DNA of 64,000 nt, from positions 51,696 to 115,695 of the forward strand of contig CAAETU010000079.1 in the NCBI GenBank assembly GCA_900759045.1. The letters run 5' to 3'. Under the pieces are notes generated by a model that saw only the letters and a list, made by a program, of their open reading frames with translations, was not told where the DNA came from and did not search any database. Position numbers and translations under genes: made by a program. Shown here piece after piece: positions 18,354 to 26,467 of the stretch. Numbering within the stretch: position 1 is the first letter of the stretch; every line of letters starts with the position of its first letter. The stretch is from an uncultured Collinsella sp. Lineage in GTDB: Bacteria; Actinomycetota; Coriobacteriia; Coriobacteriales; Coriobacteriaceae.

Positions 18354-20423
18354 CTATCGAACCGAGGAATCGCCCGTGGCAGAAGATGTGTCGGGCTCAT
18401 CATAGATGGCACCGAGGACATCGCGCACGACATGCAGCGCGGTATCGGAGCCACCACCGCCCTGTTCCAAGACAGTGACAATCACGTACTTGGGCTCATC
18501 GGCCGGCGCGTAGGCGCAAAACCACGCGTAATCGTCCTCGCCGCTCTTCTCGCCCGTGCCGGACTTGCCGTAGACCGTGGGGGTCAAGGAGTTAAAGTGC
18601 GCGGCAGTCGAAGTCGACGCCGAGTAAATCACATCGTGCATGCCGTTACGGACCAGCGCCAGGTCGGCATCGCTATTGATATGGGCCTCCAGGCGCTTCT
18701 TTTTGCCCTTGCCGTTGTACTTGTAGGCATCGCCGTCGCCATCACGCGAGACAGCAGACAAGAACACATGCGGCACATACTGTTTGCCGCCGTTGGCAAG
18801 GCCCATGTAGGCACACGCCATCTGCAGCGGCGTCACCAAAATGTCGCCCTGGCCGATAGCGATGTTAGTCATATCGCCGGCATTCCACTTGCGGTCCTCG
18901 GCCGAGGCGTCGGTAAAGTAGGACTCTTTCCACTTGGCGTCAGGAATGCGACCGGTGCCCTCACTTGGCAGATCGATGCCGCAGGTCTTGCCCAGGCCCC
19001 AACGGCGAAAGACCTCTTGCAGACCCTCGGGATGCTGGTCGTTGTAGAAAAACGCCTTACCCATATCGTAAAACACGGGGTCGCACGAGTTGGCGATACC
19101 GGACTGCAGCGTCATAGTGCCGTGACCGGAATGCAGCCAGCAGTACTTACCCCATGACTTGCCCAGGCCCGTCCAATAGCCCGTGCAGTTCGTGGTCTGG
19201 CCTGAGGTATAGGTTCCAAACTCAAGACCGGCCAGAGCCGAGAGCGGTTTGATGGTCGAAGCCGACATATACTGGCCGCTAATGGCGCGGTTGAGCAGCG
19301 GATGCGAACCCTTGTCGTCGTTGAGCTCGGTCCACACGTCGTTGGAAACGCCGCCGATGAACACCGACGGATCAAACTTGGGCTCGCTCGCCATACCCAG
19401 AATCTCACCATTGTTGGGATCGAGGCACACCACGGCGCCGTTGCCGGCATCGCTATGACCCGTGGTCTTGGCAAGCTCAATGGCATTCGCCAGAGCCGTC
19501 TCGCAGGCCTGTTGAATCTTAAGATCCAGCGTAAGCTTAATGTCAGAACCGGCCTTGGCGGGAACGGCGCCGGCTTGACCGGTCACATTACCCGAGGCGT
19601 CAACTTTCACGGTCTGCTCACCACGAATGCCCTGCAGCAGATTTTCGTAGTAAATCTCTACGCCCGCCTGGCCCACAATATCGCCCGATTGATACGAGAT
19701 CTGGCCAGCCGCGCTATCGCTGCCGTCCGACGACTTCTTGTTCTGCGCCTCGAGCTGCTCGGAGGTAATGGTGCCGGTATAGCCCAAGATATGGCAGGCG
19801 GTCTCGCCATACGGGTATTGGCGCTCGGTGCGCTCGGCGATCTTCACGCCGGGAAACTCACCGGCGTGCTCCTGAATGTAGGCGACAGTAGAGCGGCGCA
19901 CGTCAGTCGCGATCGTATGCAGGCTCTGCGCGCCTTCGGAATTGTCCTGGATGGTACGCAGCACCGCGATATACGGCATGCCGAGCACGTTGGCAAGATG
20001 ACGCACCAGTACCTTGTCGTCGGCAAGGTCGCGATAGGCGACGACGGCGAGCGAGGGGCGGTTTTGCACCAGCGCGACGCCGTTGCGGTCCAAGATGCGG
20101 CCACGAACGGCAGGCGTGGTAACGGTACGGGTCTGATTGCTCTTGGCCTGCTTGTCGTAGTAGTCGGACGAGACCATCTGCATGCCCCACAGCTTAACGG
20201 CAAGCGCGGCAAACATCGCACCCACGCCCGCGGTGAGGATGGAAAAGCGGCCCTTGAAGGCCGTAGCGGCCGTATTGCCCTCGCCCTCGGTGGCGCGCGG
20301 GGCCGTTCCGTGCTGCGTGTCGTAGGTAAAGCGGGAGTCGCCGCGGCGCATGATGACCAGCGCGACCACAATGGCCACGACCAGCACGATACCGGCGACA
20401 ACAACCGTCAACTGGGAAGACAT
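18354..20423 (-). CDS. mrdA: penicillin-binding protein 2, transpeptidase
   Basis: This class B PBP cross-links peptidoglycan with RodA. The 689 residues show the dimerisation domain (from about 90), then the transpeptidase with SASTIKP (Ser-x-x-Lys, about residue 391), NSCDP (SxD, as in PBP2-type enzymes) and GKSGTGEK (KSG). Two membrane segments occur near the N-terminus, at about 4-26 and 61-80, where one is usual, with a charged loop between. The ATG at 20423 follows GGGGAGG. It lies between mreD and rodA. Confidence 0.95.
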   Translation of the reverse strand: MSSQLTVVVAGIVLVVAIVVALVIMRRGDSRFTYDTQHGTAPRATEGEGNTAATAFKGRFSILTAGVGAMFAALAVKLWGMQMVSSDYYDKQAKSNQTRTVTTPAVRGRILDRNGVALVQNRPSLAVVAYRDLADDKVLVRHLANVLGMPYIAVLRTIQDNSEGAQSLHTIATDVRRSTVAYIQEHAGEFPGVKIAERTERQYPYGETACHILGYTGTITSEQLEAQNKKSSDGSDSAAGQISYQSGDIVGQAGVEIYYENLLQGIRGEQTVKVDASGNVTGQAGAVPAKAGSDIKLTLDLKIQQACETALANAIELAKTTGHSDAGNGAVVCLDPNNGEILGMASEPKFDPSVFIGGVSNDVWTELNDDKGSHPLLNRAISGQYMSASTIKPLSALAGLEFGTYTSGQTTNCTGYWTGLGKSWGKYCWLHSGHGTMTLQSGIANSCDPVFYDMGKAFFYNDQHPEGLQEVFRRWGLGKTCGIDLPSEGTGRIPDAKWKESYFTDASAEDRKWNAGDMTNIAIGQGDILVTPLQMACAYMGLANGGKQYVPHVFLSAVSRDGDGDAYKYNGKGKKKRLEAHINSDADLALVRNGMHDVIYSASTSTAAHFNSLTPTVYGKSGTGEKSGEDDYAWFCAYAPADEPKYVIVTVLEQGGGGSDTALHVVRDVLGAIYDEPDTSSATGDSSVR

Positions 20424-20436
20424 CTACAGGCCTCCC

Positions 20437-21003
20437 CTATTTGAGCTTATGGGTCTTGGGCTTAAAGCGCATACCCGTCTGACGCCCACCGCGCGCGGAG
20501 AACCCATAGCCAGACTGCGGCGCGACGCCGGACATCAAAAACGGAACGGCGACCAGGCCGGTCAGAATCGAAGACGGCAGGGCATGTCCAAAGATCGCCA
20601 CGACAAAACTCGATTCCAGTCCCATAAACAGCAAGATAATGCTGTAGATCACGTTAATGGCAAGCGCAAAGGCGCCCACCGTGATGCCGCGAGCGCTCGG
20701 GGTGCCGCCCGTCTGACCGGCGGCACTGTGTGTCAGGGCAAAGCTGCCCACTGTCAGCAACAGCGACATCACGCCCACCGGCACGGCTGCCGACAGGTCG
20801 TAGAACAGGCCGCTGCAAAAACCGCAGATGACGGCCCGCGTGGGATCGCCCGAAAACACGCTCAGGCACACCAGGATAATCATAAAGTTGACGCGACCGC
20901 CCGCGATGGAGATCTGCGGCGCCAAGCCCGCCTGCAGCAGGACGCAGACAATGGCGGCAATCGCAAAAGTGCGGGAGCCAGTCCCCTGTTCGTGTAGATC
21001 CAT
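20437..21003 (-). CDS. mreD: rod shape-determining protein MreD
   Basis: MreD is an integral membrane member of the elongation complex. The protein (188 residues from the ATG at 21003; an ATG two codons earlier is too close to GGGAGG) has about five or six hydrophobic helices. The segment GGRVNFMIILVCLSVFSGDP and then GLFYDLSAAVPVGVMSLLLT are typical of the family, including the GxxxD-like FYDL. The C-terminus is basic. It is 12 bp downstream of mreC. Sequence identity in this family is always low, so the context carries much of the weight. Confidence 0.88.
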   Translation of the reverse strand: MDLHEQGTGSRTFAIAAIVCVLLQAGLAPQISIAGGRVNFMIILVCLSVFSGDPTRAVICGFCSGLFYDLSAAVPVGVMSLLLTVGSFALTHSAAGQTGGTPSARGITVGAFALAINVIYSIILLFMGLESSFVVAIFGHALPSSILTGLVAVPFLMSGVAPQSGYGFSARGGRQTGMRFKPKTHKLK

Positions 21004-21015
21004 GGACATGCCTCC

Positions 21016-22014
21016 CTATTCGCTCGAGCCCGAGTCAGTCGTGTCGGACGCATCGGAGCTTTCATCCGAGCTTTCGTCTTTGGACTTGGTGGCCGCATCG
21101 CGCGAGGTGCCCTGCGGCGTACTGTTGGCGCTGCTCACATCCTCGTCCGAAGCCGACTGCTCATCGGTCAGCGACGTAATGACCAGCACTTCCTCGTTGT
21201 TTTCGGCCGTTGTCTGGGCGCGCACGACGATGGTGTAGCACACATCGTTGGCAGACTTCTCCACCGACGAGACCGTACCGAGCGGCAGGCCCTTGGGGAA
21301 TACGCCGCCGATGCCCGAGGTCACGATGATGTCGCCCACCTTCACGTCGGAATCGACACTCACGTGCTCCAGGCGCAGGGTACCGTCGGGCTGCCCCTGC
21401 AGCATACCCTGAGCGCGCGTATCCTGCACCATGGCGGACACGCCCGAGTTCTCATCACTAACCAGACGGACGGTGGAGGTCTTGGCCGAAACCTCGATAA
21501 TCTGACCGATGACACCGGCAGAACTCGTCACGGGCATGTTGATGGTAAGACCGTCGGCAGAGCCCTTGTCGATGGTGACCGTCGAGGTCCAGGCATCACC
21601 CGAAGCGCCGACAATGCGAGCCGCGGTGGACTTGAGGTTGTAGGTCGACTGAAGACCGACCAGGCTCTCGAGTCGCTCGGCGGTCTTTTGAGCCTCGGAG
21701 AGCTCAGCAACCTTTGACGTCAGGACCTCGTTTTGCTTCTTAAGCTCGTCGAGGGTGTCTTGCGAAGCCGTAAGGTTTGAGAACACGTTTCCGATTGCGT
21801 TAAAGGGCGCAGCCACAGCCGAGCCCACAAAACGCACCGGCGAGGTAATCGTCGTCACGCCAGAGCGCACGGCATGAATCGGTCCCGCCTCGCCCTCGCG
21901 AATGTAAAACGTGAGCAGCAGCACCGAAATTACGCTGAAAACAATCAACGGGCGCATACCCGTTGATTGTCGCTTGGTATTCAGATTTGAAGAGAAACCC
22001 GTAGATCGTGCCAA
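21016..22014 (-). CDS. mreC: rod shape-determining protein MreC
   Basis: MreC is a membrane-anchored periplasm-side scaffold that organises the wall elongation machine. The 332 residues show one membrane helix (about 23-40), a coiled coil (about 78-115, LDELKKQNEVLTSKVAELSE), and the beta-barrel core (VTIDKGSADGLTINMPV, LVSDENSGVSAMVQ, VKVGDIIVTSGIGGVFPKGLP). It ends in a Ser/Asp/Glu-rich tail of about 50 residues. The start is TTG at 22014 behind AAAGGTGG. It is 21 bp after mreB. Confidence 0.94.
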   Translation of the reverse strand: MARSTGFSSNLNTKRQSTGMRPLIVFSVISVLLLTFYIREGEAGPIHAVRSGVTTITSPVRFVGSAVAAPFNAIGNVFSNLTASQDTLDELKKQNEVLTSKVAELSEAQKTAERLESLVGLQSTYNLKSTAARIVGASGDAWTSTVTIDKGSADGLTINMPVTSSAGVIGQIIEVSAKTSTVRLVSDENSGVSAMVQDTRAQGMLQGQPDGTLRLEHVSVDSDVKVGDIIVTSGIGGVFPKGLPLGTVSSVEKSANDVCYTIVVRAQTTAENNEEVLVITSLTDEQSASDEDVSSANSTPQGTSRDAATKSKDESSDESSDASDTTDSGSSE

Positions 22015-22035
22015 ATGGAATCCACCTTTTGGAAA

Positions 22036-23079
22036 TTAAGCATTGGTCTGGACGAAGCCACCGTCAAACGCGTTGGCCTCGAGCACGCGGGCGCAGCCGT
22101 TGACGACGTTGTCGAGCGCCGTAGGGCTGACGTTGACCGAAACGCCGGTCTCGTCGCGCAAGCGCACGTCGAGACCGCGCAGCAGCGCACCGCCGCCGGT
22201 CAACAGGATGCCGTAGTACATAAGATCCGAGGCAAGATCGGGCGGCGTGGCGTCGAGGGCGTCCTTGACGGCCTTGGCCATCTCGTCGAGCGGCTTGTTG
22301 AGCGCGCGACGAATCTCCTCGCTCTCGATGCGCACGGTCTTGGGCAGGCCCGTGATCACGTCGCGGCCGTTGACCTCGACGTCGAGCTCGTCCTTGAGCG
22401 GCACGGCAGAACCGACCTTGATCTTGATGTCCTCGGCCGTGCGCTCGCCGATAGCCAGGTTATAGGCATCGCGAACGTGGGTAAGGATGGCCTGATCAAA
22501 CTCGTCACCGGCAATGCGGATGGACTGCGACACGACGATACCGCCCATGGCGATAACGGCGACCTCGGTGGTACCGCCACCGATATCGATGACCATGGAG
22601 CCAGTGGGCTCCTCGACAGGCAAGTCGGCGCCGATGGCAGCGGCCATGGGCTCCTCGATCAGGTATGCCTGGCGGGCACCGGCCTGGATCGTAGCCTCAA
22701 AAACGGCGCGCTTCTCGACCGACGTGACACCGGAGGGGACGCAGACGACAACGCGCGGACGCGGGGTCCACGGATAGCGCTTCTCGGACGCCTTGTCGAT
22801 AAAATAGCGAAGCATGGCCTCGGTAACGTCGAAGTCAGCGATGACGCCGTCCTTAAGGGGACGCACAGCCACAATGTTACCGGGCGTACGGCCGAGCATG
22901 CGCTTTGCCTCGATACCGACAGCCAGGATGCGCTCATCGTTCTTGTCGATGGCGACAACGGAGGGCTCGCGAATGACGATGCCCTTGCCGCGCACGGAGA
23001 CAAGCGTGTTGGCGGTGCCGAGGTCGATGGCAAGATCGCCCGCATAGCTACCGAAGAACATATCCATCAAAGAAAACAA
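22036..23079 (-). CDS. mreB: rod shape-determining protein MreB
   Basis: MreB is the bacterial actin that directs lateral wall synthesis. The 347 residues have the actin ATPase motifs AIDLGTANTLV (about 18-28), MVIDIGGGTTEVAVI (about 160-174) and the adenosine motif LLTGGGALLRGLD. It may start at TTG 23079 (five bases after AGGAG) or at the ATG four codons later; both keep the full domain. It heads mreBCD-mrdA-rodA. A hairpin upstream (23140-23172) separates it from the TPR gene. Confidence 0.96.
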   Translation of the reverse strand: MFSLMDMFFGSYAGDLAIDLGTANTLVSVRGKGIVIREPSVVAIDKNDERILAVGIEAKRMLGRTPGNIVAVRPLKDGVIADFDVTEAMLRYFIDKASEKRYPWTPRPRVVVCVPSGVTSVEKRAVFEATIQAGARQAYLIEEPMAAAIGADLPVEEPTGSMVIDIGGGTTEVAVIAMGGIVVSQSIRIAGDEFDQAILTHVRDAYNLAIGERTAEDIKIKVGSAVPLKDELDVEVNGRDVITGLPKTVRIESEEIRRALNKPLDEMAKAVKDALDATPPDLASDLMYYGILLTGGGALLRGLDVRLRDETGVSVNVSPTALDNVVNGCARVLEANAFDGGFVQTNA

Positions 23080-23139
23080 CGCAACTCCTGATGTGTTGGA
23101 TGATTGCTGGAAAACTACTAGCCCATCATACTAGCGCAA

Positions 23140-23172
23140 GCCCGGCACCTCACTTGCGGTGAAGCACCGGGC
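23140..23172. other. hairpin between the TPR gene and mreB
   Basis: GCCCGG pairs with CCGGGC, with an inner TCAC/GTGA stem. There is no T run on either strand, so termination is uncertain. It may end the TPR transcript or shape the mreB leader. Confidence 0.4.
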
Positions 23173-23194
23173 AGCGCCAAATCTCATAAGGTCA

Positions 23195-24490
23195 CTACTG
23201 GTTGTCAGCGGCCGAGAGATCGATGTCGAGCGAGGAGACGGCCCAACCGATATGGTTGTCGGAGCGCACGAACTTGACGGTGTACTCCTGCTCGCCGCCC
23301 TTGGACAGCGACGCCTTGACCTTAGCGGTGGTCTCGGTCATAGACTGATCCATGCCCTCGATGGAGACGGTGGCGCCCTGCGGAATCGAGGAAATGATCA
23401 TCGACTTGGCGTCCTCGGACAGGCTGGAGGCCAGACAGGACTCGGCCTTGGCGGTATCGCCGTCACCTGCGGCCTGGAACAGGTCGGTGACAACAGACTC
23501 CTGCGAAGGGAAGCCCAGGCCGCGCGTGTAGGCAAAGCCAAGACCGCCTGCGGCAATGACGATCAGCAGAAGCAGCACCAAGAAGACCTTGAGCCCCGTA
23601 TGACGATGGCGACGACGGACCTTGGCCTCCTTGCGGTCCTGCTGAACCATCTCGGACTCGGACAGGGTGAAGAAGCCGGTGTCCGAGGGGTCGGGCATAA
23701 ACTGACCGGTAGCGCCCGTGGGGTCGAGCGGGTCGACGGCGGGAGCATCCATCGCGGGCGCCGGAGCCGTGGCCATGGCCGTCTGGGCCGAAAGCGCAGC
23801 GAGGGAATCTTGCACGCGGGCAAGCTCATCGGCCTGCTCGGGCGTGAGCTGGTAGATGCCATCGGCGGTGGCGGCGTTAAAGGCATCGAGCGCGTCAGAG
23901 GGGCGACCGGCGGCAGAGAGCGCCTCACCCATACCGGCGTTAAGCGCACGCGTGTCGTCGCGCGGACCGGCAAAGTCGATGGCCGTGCGGTAGGTCTCCA
24001 CGGCGTCTGCCGGACGGCCGAGTTTAATGAAGCAGCGGCCAAGATCGCCAAGGGCAGCGGCGGGAGCCGGGTTGGCACCATCGATGGCGGCCTGACGGAA
24101 GGCAGTGCCGGCATTGGCATAATCACCCGACTGGAACAGGGCGTTGCCCAAACCCAGATACGCCTTAAACGGCGTGGCATAGGATGCATCCTGCGTTGCG
24201 GCAGAGAACACCTGGGCTGCGGTCGCATAGTCACCCACGGCAGCAAGCGCCTTGCCGCGGTTGGTGAGCAGCGCGCCGCGCTTGCCATAGGTACCGTCGT
24301 TGAGGGCGGCGGCGTAGGCCTCGGCGGCCTCGGCATACATACCCAGGTGCATCAAGGCGTTGCCGCGCAGATGGTCGGCCTCGCCCATGATCTCACTGGG
24401 GGTCTTTGCCGCACCGAGCATCTGGGCGGCAGCGGAATAATCACCCGCGCGATAAGCGGCGCGGCCCTGTTGGATCAGCTGGCTATTCAA
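23195..24490 (-). CDS. TPR-repeat membrane protein
   Basis: I cannot name this gene. Its 431 residues begin with about seven tetratricopeptide-like repeats (residues 1-235; for example RAAYRAGDYSAAAQMLGAAK and GLGNALFQSGDYANAGTAFR). An Ala/Pro-rich linker and a basic RRRHRHTG patch follow, then one membrane helix (about 300-320, VFLVLLLLIVIAAGGLGFAY), and an extracytoplasmic domain of about 105 residues. The TPR part would be cytoplasmic and the C-terminal domain outside. It lies 12 bp after a cyclophilin gene and before mreB, which suggests an envelope role. Confidence 0.75.
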   Translation of the reverse strand: MNSQLIQQGRAAYRAGDYSAAAQMLGAAKTPSEIMGEADHLRGNALMHLGMYAEAAEAYAAALNDGTYGKRGALLTNRGKALAAVGDYATAAQVFSAATQDASYATPFKAYLGLGNALFQSGDYANAGTAFRQAAIDGANPAPAAALGDLGRCFIKLGRPADAVETYRTAIDFAGPRDDTRALNAGMGEALSAAGRPSDALDAFNAATADGIYQLTPEQADELARVQDSLAALSAQTAMATAPAPAMDAPAVDPLDPTGATGQFMPDPSDTGFFTLSESEMVQQDRKEAKVRRRHRHTGLKVFLVLLLLIVIAAGGLGFAYTRGLGFPSQESVVTDLFQAAGDGDTAKAESCLASSLSEDAKSMIISSIPQGATVSIEGMDQSMTETTAKVKASLSKGGEQEYTVKFVRSDNHIGWAVSSLDIDLSAADNQ

Positions 24491-24502
24491 GGAAGTCCCC
24501 TT

Positions 24503-25045
24503 TTACTCGTGAACGATCTCGACGTGGACGATCTCGTCGCCGGCACGCAGCTGCGAAATCACATCGAGGCCCTCGACCGTGGTGCCAAAGACGGTGTAGC
24601 CGGAGTCGAGGTTATGCTGAGCGCCCAGGCAGAAGTAGAACTGCGAACCCGCGGAATCGGGATCCATCGAACGTGCCATGGCAAGCGCGCCGTCGACGTG
24701 GCTGTTACGCGGGTTGGTAGCGAACTCGCCCTTGATGCAGTAGCCGGGGCCGCCGGTACCGGGCATGCCGTCGGGGCCCTCAAGACCGGCGGCGACATCG
24801 GCGCCGGACATATCGCGGGTATTGGGGTCGCCGCCCTGGATCACAAAACCGGGCACATAGCGATGGAACTTAAGGCCGTCGTAAAAACCCATCGTGGAAA
24901 GCTCGCAGAAGTTCGCCACGTGGATGGGGGCGCCCTCGCCGTCAAACTTGACCTTGATGGTGCCCTTCGACGTCTCGATCACCGCGCACTCATCGCCGGC
25001 AAGCTGATACTCGGGCGTGTAGAGCTCTTTCTTAAAACCAAACAT
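24503..25045 (-). CDS. cyclophilin-type peptidyl-prolyl cis-trans isomerase
   Basis: Cyclophilins speed proline cis-trans isomerisation in folding proteins. The ATG at 25045 (behind GAGGAAGG) gives 180 residues; the longer frame from 25114 lacks a site. Motifs are TSKGTIKVKFDGEGAPIHVA, FCELSTMGFYDGLKFHRYVP (catalytic Arg in FHR), FVIQGGDPN and AGSQFYFCLG. No signal peptide is seen, so it is likely cytoplasmic. It has its own promoter-like sequence and is 12 bp upstream of the TPR gene. Confidence 0.93.
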   Translation of the reverse strand: MFGFKKELYTPEYQLAGDECAVIETSKGTIKVKFDGEGAPIHVANFCELSTMGFYDGLKFHRYVPGFVIQGGDPNTRDMSGADVAAGLEGPDGMPGTGGPGYCIKGEFATNPRNSHVDGALAMARSMDPDSAGSQFYFCLGAQHNLDSGYTVFGTTVEGLDVISQLRAGDEIVHVEIVHE

Positions 25046-25084
25046 GTGGTTCCTTCCTCGTGCGTTTAAAGCATATTTGGTCAA

Positions 25085-25114
25085 ATTGTAGCAATAAGCA
25101 CGGGCTTCCATCAA
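25085..25114 (-). promoter_or_regulatory. promoter of the cyclophilin gene
   Basis: TTGATG (25109-25114) and TACAAT (25085-25090) are 18 bp apart on the minus strand, with a leader of about 33 nt to the ATG at 25045. Confidence 0.55.
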
Positions 25115-25150
25115 TTGCGCACGCAGGTTATGCCGCCGGAGGGCAACAAA

Positions 25151-26305
25151 TTACGAACGTTGCTGCGGTCTCCATGCGCTCACGTTGGCGTCGTACTGGT
25201 TAAGCGCGCTGTTGCCGCCTTGTGCGATGGGCGCCAGGATCTCGCTCTGACGGGCGCTCAGCGACTCGCCGTCGGGAATGGACAGCGAGATATCCCAGCT
25301 CTGGCAGATCACGTCGACACGCTCGTACATCCACTGGGCAAGCTGCTTTAGATGATCGATGTCCTCCGCATAGACGGTGTCGTCCTGAACCTTGAGGTTA
25401 TTGAGCTCATCCTGGGTCTTTTTAATCTGATCGCGCAGGGCATAAGCGCTCTGCGACAGCTCCTGGCGGGTGGAGAGCGGCGTACGCAGATAGCCGTTAT
25501 TAAACGAATCGATGACCTCGCCGATCTGATCATCGTCGCTGTACGACACGATGGTCTGGTACAGGCCGTCGAGCCTGGCGTAGAGCTGGTCGTCGGTTAA
25601 GACGGTCTCCTCCTGAACGACCTCGGACGCATCCTCTTGCTTGGACTCTTTCTCGGTGGCCTCGCCCTTTTGGCGCGACGGGAAGGTGGTCTTGGCGGCC
25701 TGGCCAAACTGGTCGTAGAAGCCGGGCATGACGCCCATAGGATCGGCAGTCACAAACCAATACGCACCACCGCACACGGCGGCGAGCACCGCGATGACGA
25801 TAAGCGGTTTGGGGATATGGCGCTTGTGCTTGTGATAGGCATCCTCGTCGGGATGGACCTTGCGCTTGGCCTTTTGCTTTTTGGGCTGGACATCATCGCG
25901 CAGGGACACCGGTGTGGGGATATCGACCTTGGGGATGCCAAAGTCCTTATCGAAGGCAGGCAGCACGCAGGTCTCGTTGGGATCGGCGGCATCCGAGAGC
26001 ACCGCGGCGGCAGAGGCCGGCGCATGGGGCACCTCGGTATCGATCTGCTCCTGCGTCAAGCGCGGAAAGCCGGCCGTGCGGCCCGCCGCCAGATCGGATG
26101 CGGCCGCGTCTTTGGAAAGGATGCCCGGGGCGGGGCGCCCGCACTTGGGACAGGTGCGATCATGCGGGGACAGGCGTGCGCCACAACCATCGCAGAATAC
26201 GAACTCGGTATGCTCGGGACCGTCGCCCGGACCAACGTATGCGTTGCAATAGGGGCAGAACGAGGCGCCGTCCTCTATGGTCTTAAGGCAATGCGGGCAA
26301 ATCAC
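25151..26305 (-). CDS. zinc-ribbon, single-pass membrane protein
   Basis: No specific function is recognised. A GTG at 26305, behind AGAGGA, opens with two zinc ribbons: CPHCLKTIEDGASFCPYC and FCDGCGARLSPHDRTCPKC. A low-complexity linker and a Lys/His-rich patch (KHKRHIPK) precede one membrane helix (about residue 168-186, PLIVIAVLAAVCGGAYWF). The outer half has about 190 residues, predicted helical, with an acidic start (KESKQEDASEVVQEE). A TTG seven codons upstream is an alternative start. The architecture resembles zinc-ribbon membrane sensors of Coriobacteria. Confidence 0.7.
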   Translation of the reverse strand: MICPHCLKTIEDGASFCPYCNAYVGPGDGPEHTEFVFCDGCGARLSPHDRTCPKCGRPAPGILSKDAAASDLAAGRTAGFPRLTQEQIDTEVPHAPASAAAVLSDAADPNETCVLPAFDKDFGIPKVDIPTPVSLRDDVQPKKQKAKRKVHPDEDAYHKHKRHIPKPLIVIAVLAAVCGGAYWFVTADPMGVMPGFYDQFGQAAKTTFPSRQKGEATEKESKQEDASEVVQEETVLTDDQLYARLDGLYQTIVSYSDDDQIGEVIDSFNNGYLRTPLSTRQELSQSAYALRDQIKKTQDELNNLKVQDDTVYAEDIDHLKQLAQWMYERVDVICQSWDISLSIPDGESLSARQSEILAPIAQGGNSALNQYDANVSAWRPQQRS

Positions 26306-26414
26306 GGCTTCCTCTTTTCGGAGCAATTCATACAGTCGAGGTTAGAGCATAGCATCGCCACGCCCCCACAGGAGCAAGGCACCAATTCAACATCGCCAGG
26401 GTAGTCTTTGTGGA

Positions 26415-26453
26415 GGGATGATTTTTCTGGGACGGGGATTAGAAAATCATCCC
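26415..26453. repeat. palindromic element of the GGGACGGG family
   Basis: GGGATGATTTT pairs with AAAATCATCCC around a loop containing CTGGGACGGGGATT. It shares TGATTTTTCTGGGACGGG exactly with the minus strand of 35089-35106. It lies 14 bp after the P-type ATPase stop, again at a gene 3' end. Confidence 0.75.
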
Positions 26454-26467
26454 CCGGGCGGCTGAAG

